Assembly (NCBI GenBank): GCA_027032855.1
Contig: JALVLX010000225.1
Coordinates: 1 to 7,647, forward strand
DNA from: Flavobacteriales bacterium
GTDB taxonomy: Bacteria > Bacteroidota > Bacteroidia > Flavobacteriales > Flavobacteriaceae
Direction of reading: 5' to 3'
Length of the DNA stretch: 7,647 nt
A model generated the notes under the pieces. It worked only from the letters and a program-made list of their open reading frames with translations. It was not told the origin of the DNA and made no database searches. Numbering within the stretch: position 1 is the first letter of the stretch; the number at the start of each line of letters is the position of its first letter. Positions 5,529 through 7,647 of the stretch are shown in pieces. The position numbers were made by a program, and so were the translations under genes.

Positions 5529-6778
5529 TAATGCTTAATCTCTCCTAATTTTTCAGGGTCGTGTTTATATTTGAACAAAACGGCAAACAAGATAGCTATC
5601 ACCAATGCGTAAGCCGCAAAAATAAACCATATTGTAGCCCAGTCTTTACCTCCATTTTTCGTAAACATATCTATAATATAGCCACTACCGTAGGCACCGA
5701 TAATGGCACCGATACCGTTAGTCATAATGATAAATAAACCTTGTGCTGATGCACGAATTTTTTTATCGGCTTCTTGTTCTACGAACAATGACCCCGAGAT
5801 ATTGAAAAAATCAAATGCCATACCGTAAACAATCATAGACAATATCAGAGCTACGGCACCAAGCCCAACCGGACTACCGATGCCAAACAATCCGAATCGC
5901 AATACCCAAGCAAACATACTCATCAACATCACTTTTTTGATACCGAAACGTTTTAAAAAGAACGGAATGGTCAAAATAAATAAGGTTTCTGAAATCTGAG
6001 ACAATGACATTACGATACCGTTGTGTTTGACGATAAAAGTATCTCCAAATGCTTTAACATCTCCAAAATCATGAAGAAATGCCTCTCCCCACATATTGGT
6101 AATTTGTAAAGCCGCTCCTAATAACATGGCAAAAATAAAGAATATCGCCATTTTGTATTGTGCAAAAAGCTTGAAGGCATCTAAGCCCAACGCTTGTGCC
6201 AATGATTTCTTTTCGGCACTTTTGTCAAGCGGACAACCCGGCAACGTAAAGGTGTATAAACCAAGTGCTACTGAAGCGGCGGCTGCAAAGTAAAATTGCT
6301 TCTCATTCAGTCCCCAACCAAATCCGTCAGTAATCCAAGTAGCAATGATAAATCCGATGGTTCCCCAAACTCTGATAGGCGGAAAGGTTTTTACAACATC
6401 ATAATCATTGCGTTGCAGAATACAATACGAAATTGTGTTATCCAATCCGATAGACGGCATATATAACATTAAATACAACAAAGTGAACAACCATAAGCCG
6501 TCAAAGTCGTGTTGTTGTGCCATAAAATATAACAAGACGGCACCACCAAAATGCAGCAGGGCAAAAAGTTTATTCGGACTTAACCAACGGTCGGCGATAA
6601 TACCAAAAATACCGGGCATAATCAATGAAGCAAAACCTAAAGTCATAAAGACAGCACCTATCTTTCCGCCGGTAAATTGCAAGGTTGCACCCATATACTT
6701 ACCAAACGAAAGTAGCCAAGCACCGAAAATAAAAAACTCTAAAAAGTTAAATATGGTTAATTTTATTTTTAAATTCAT
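5528..6778 (-). CDS. nupG: NupG-type nucleoside:H+ symporter (MFS)
   Basis: This 416-residue protein has twelve predicted membrane segments and resembles E. coli NupG/XapB along its whole length (nucleoside:H+ symporter family of the major facilitator superfamily). Recognisable blocks are the start MNLKIKLTIFNFLEF, ADRWLS at 62-67, LDNTISY at 112-118, FPPIRVWGTIGF at 132-143, AIFFIFAMLLGAALQITNM at 211-229, MSLSQISETLFILTIPFF at 257-274 and VYGMAFDFFNISGS at 317-330. Polar residues that, as I recall, line the nucleoside site in E. coli NupG (Arg136, Thr140, Gln225, Asn228, Gln261, Glu264, Tyr318, Phe322, Asp323) are all present at the same numbers, arguing strongly for nucleoside transport. 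It would import purine and pyrimidine nucleosides across the inner membrane using the proton gradient. It has its own candidate promoter, and its stop codon overlaps a REP-like hairpin. It lies 135 bp downstream of pyrH on the same strand. Confidence 0.93.
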   Translation of the reverse strand: MNLKIKLTIFNFLEFFIFGAWLLSFGKYMGATLQFTGGKIGAVFMTLGFASLIMPGIFGIIADRWLSPNKLFALLHFGGAVLLYFMAQQHDFDGLWLFTLLYLMLYMPSIGLDNTISYCILQRNDYDVVKTFPPIRVWGTIGFIIATWITDGFGWGLNEKQFYFAAAASVALGLYTFTLPGCPLDKSAEKKSLAQALGLDAFKLFAQYKMAIFFIFAMLLGAALQITNMWGEAFLHDFGDVKAFGDTFIVKHNGIVMSLSQISETLFILTIPFFLKRFGIKKVMLMSMFAWVLRFGLFGIGSPVGLGAVALILSMIVYGMAFDFFNISGSLFVEQEADKKIRASAQGLFIIMTNGIGAIIGAYGSGYIIDMFTKNGGKDWATIWFIFAAYALVIAILFAVLFKYKHDPEKLGEIKH

Positions 6779-6801
6779 AGTTGTGTATTTTTAAAAGTGA
6801 A

Positions 6802-6833
6802 CAAACTTACTATTTTACGGGCTAATTGCCAAA
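6802..6833 (-). promoter_or_regulatory. Candidate Bacteroidota promoter for nupG (-33 TTTG, -7 TAAGTTTG)
   Basis: Read on the minus strand, TTTG (6833-6830) is followed after 20 bases by TAAGTTTG (6809-6802), matching the Bacteroidota TTTG/TAnnTTTG promoter with suitable spacing. The -7 box ends 23 bases before the nupG ATG at 6778. It is the best promoter match in the window because both elements are present. Confidence 0.7.
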
Positions 6834-6860
6834 ATGTTTTTAATATTTTCTACTGGTTTC

Positions 6861-6911
6861 AGACCTAACAGGTTTTTGAAAATCTATCAGGTCTTGGAGA
6901 CCTAACAGGTT
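6861..6911. repeat. AGACCT...AGGTCT hairpin repeat with an extra half copy, just after pyrH
   Basis: Bases 6861-6894 form a long imperfect hairpin: AGACCT pairs with AGGTCT, two mismatches interrupt the stem, then AGGTTTT pairs with AAAATCT (one wobble) around a 2-base loop. A second copy of the 14-base left arm, AGACCTAACAGGTT, follows at 6898-6911, 2 bp from the pyrH stop codon. The middle AGGTCT (6889-6894) can also pair with that copy (6898-6903) over a 3-base loop, so two structures compete. It may form the pyrH transcript end, but no T run follows on the minus strand. Confidence 0.75.
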
Positions 6912-6913
6912 AT

Positions 6914-7618
6914 TTAATGTACTAAAGTCCCTATTTTATCTCCACTAATAACTTTGACTAAATTACCTTTAGTATTCATATCAAATACGACAATCGGCAA
7001 ATTATTATCTTTAGCCAAAGCAAAAGCCGTACTGTCCATTACTTTGAGTTCTTTTTGCAAAGCTTCTTCATATGAGATTTTTTCGTATTTGACGGCATCT
7101 TCATATTTTTCGGGGTCTTTGTCGTAAATACCGTCAACACGTGTCCCTTTGAGTATAGCATCGGCATCTATTTCGAGTGCTCGCAAAACGGCTCCGGTAT
7201 CAGTAGTGAAAAACGGATTGCCGGTGCCACCCGAAAAAATAACAATTTTACCGCCGGATAAGGCTTGTTTGGCTTTAAGCGGTGTTACTTCATCAGCAAT
7301 TTTGTCAATTTTTATCCCGCTTAACAATTCGGCATCGATTCCATTTTGAAGCAAGACACTTTGCAACGCCATACCGTTGATGACAGTTGCCAACATACCC
7401 ATAAAATCACCTTGTGTACGGTTCATTTGTTGCCCTGCAGCCGATAAACCTCTGAAAATATTGCCACCGCCTATAACTAAACCTATTTCAATACCTTTGT
7501 CATATATTGTTTTGATTTCGTGTACAAATTCGTTGACTTTGTCCGGGTCAATGCCATAAGATTTATCTCCCATTAACGATTCGCCACTTAGTTTGAGAAG
7601 GATTCTATTGTATTTCAT
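6914..7618 (-). CDS. pyrH: UMP kinase
   Basis: This 234-residue protein is a full-length bacterial UMP kinase of the amino-acid kinase fold, phosphorylating UMP to UDP with ATP in the cytosolic pyrimidine nucleotide pathway. Motifs in order: ILLKLSGESL (6-15) with Lys9, GGGNIFRG (50-57) binding nucleotide phosphates, TQGDFMGMLATVING (68-82) with the UMP-binding Asp71, FSGGTGNPFFTTDTGA (128-143), KGTRVDGIYDKDP (157-169) for ATP, and MDSTAFALA (194-202). The start at 7618 gives the standard N-terminus (MKYNRILLKLSGE); no Shine-Dalgarno is visible in the 29 bases available upstream, where a promoter cannot be judged. In many Bacteroidota pyrH follows tsf and precedes frr; here frr is not downstream, and the next gene on this strand is nupG behind a hairpin repeat. 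The family is essential and usually allosterically controlled by UTP and GTP. Gene intact. Confidence 0.97.
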   Translation of the reverse strand: MKYNRILLKLSGESLMGDKSYGIDPDKVNEFVHEIKTIYDKGIEIGLVIGGGNIFRGLSAAGQQMNRTQGDFMGMLATVINGMALQSVLLQNGIDAELLSGIKIDKIADEVTPLKAKQALSGGKIVIFSGGTGNPFFTTDTGAVLRALEIDADAILKGTRVDGIYDKDPEKYEDAVKYEKISYEEALQKELKVMDSTAFALAKDNNLPIVVFDMNTKGNLVKVISGDKIGTLVH

Positions 7619-7647
7619 TTATGTGATTTTTTTGTTGAAACAGAAAG

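Noticed and set aside
6408..6794. Plus-strand 128-codon reading frame opposite nupG
   Set aside because: Antisense to a clear NupG transporter; its Lys/Asn/Pro-rich composition is what reversed hydrophobic codons give.
1..7647. A new defence, mobile or biosynthetic multi-gene system
   Set aside because: All six gene products fall into well-known families of metabolism, envelope or translation; no transposase, integrase, nuclease cassette or unknown conserved gene was found.

Overview
The window looks like ordinary chromosome from a low-GC member of the Bacteroidota, most likely Flavobacteriia-like. The evidence is a C-terminal type IX secretion (T9SS type A) sorting domain, the Bacteroidota form of YebC (begins MGRAFEFRKARKFKRW), a mevalonate-kinase-like GHMP kinase paired with a UbiA prenyltransferase, start codons without clear Shine-Dalgarno sequences, and several upstream TAnnTTTG boxes, the -7 element typical of this phylum.

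Left half, plus strand. A 5'-truncated secreted VCBS/FG-GAP repeat protein (1-1074) ends at a strong intrinsic terminator (1103-1141). A TAnnTTTG box then precedes a two-gene unit: a mevalonate-kinase-like GHMP kinase (1246-2184) and, 11 bp later, a UbiA-family prenyltransferase (2196-3062), together pointing to isoprenoid and prenyl-lipid synthesis. A second TAnnTTTG box precedes a lipoprotein with a glucosaminidase domain and three LysM domains (3142-4461), a probable cell-wall hydrolase.

Right half, minus strand. The YebC/TACO1 gene (5189-4464) converges on the lipoprotein gene with only 2 bp between stop codons. Further right are a NupG-type nucleoside:H+ symporter (6778-5528) and pyrH, UMP kinase (7618-6914). 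Nucleoside uptake next to a pyrimidine nucleotide kinase is metabolically coherent, but a hairpin repeat and a separate promoter for nupG make co-transcription uncertain.

The only large gap without a gene (5190-5527) is a mosaic of repeat families: an 8-bp degenerate tandem repeat reaching to the yebC start, a GC-richer patch with inverted and direct repeats, a 7-bp tandem array (TTATCCC), and two REP-like hairpins with a GTAG foot on the minus strand. A second repeat family (AGACCT...AGGTCT hairpins) lies after pyrH and resembles the terminator near 1103.

I found no phage, CRISPR array, transposase, toxin-antitoxin pair or recognisable defence system, and no convincing new multi-gene system. 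The most unusual content is the repeat mosaic and the hairpin repeats.
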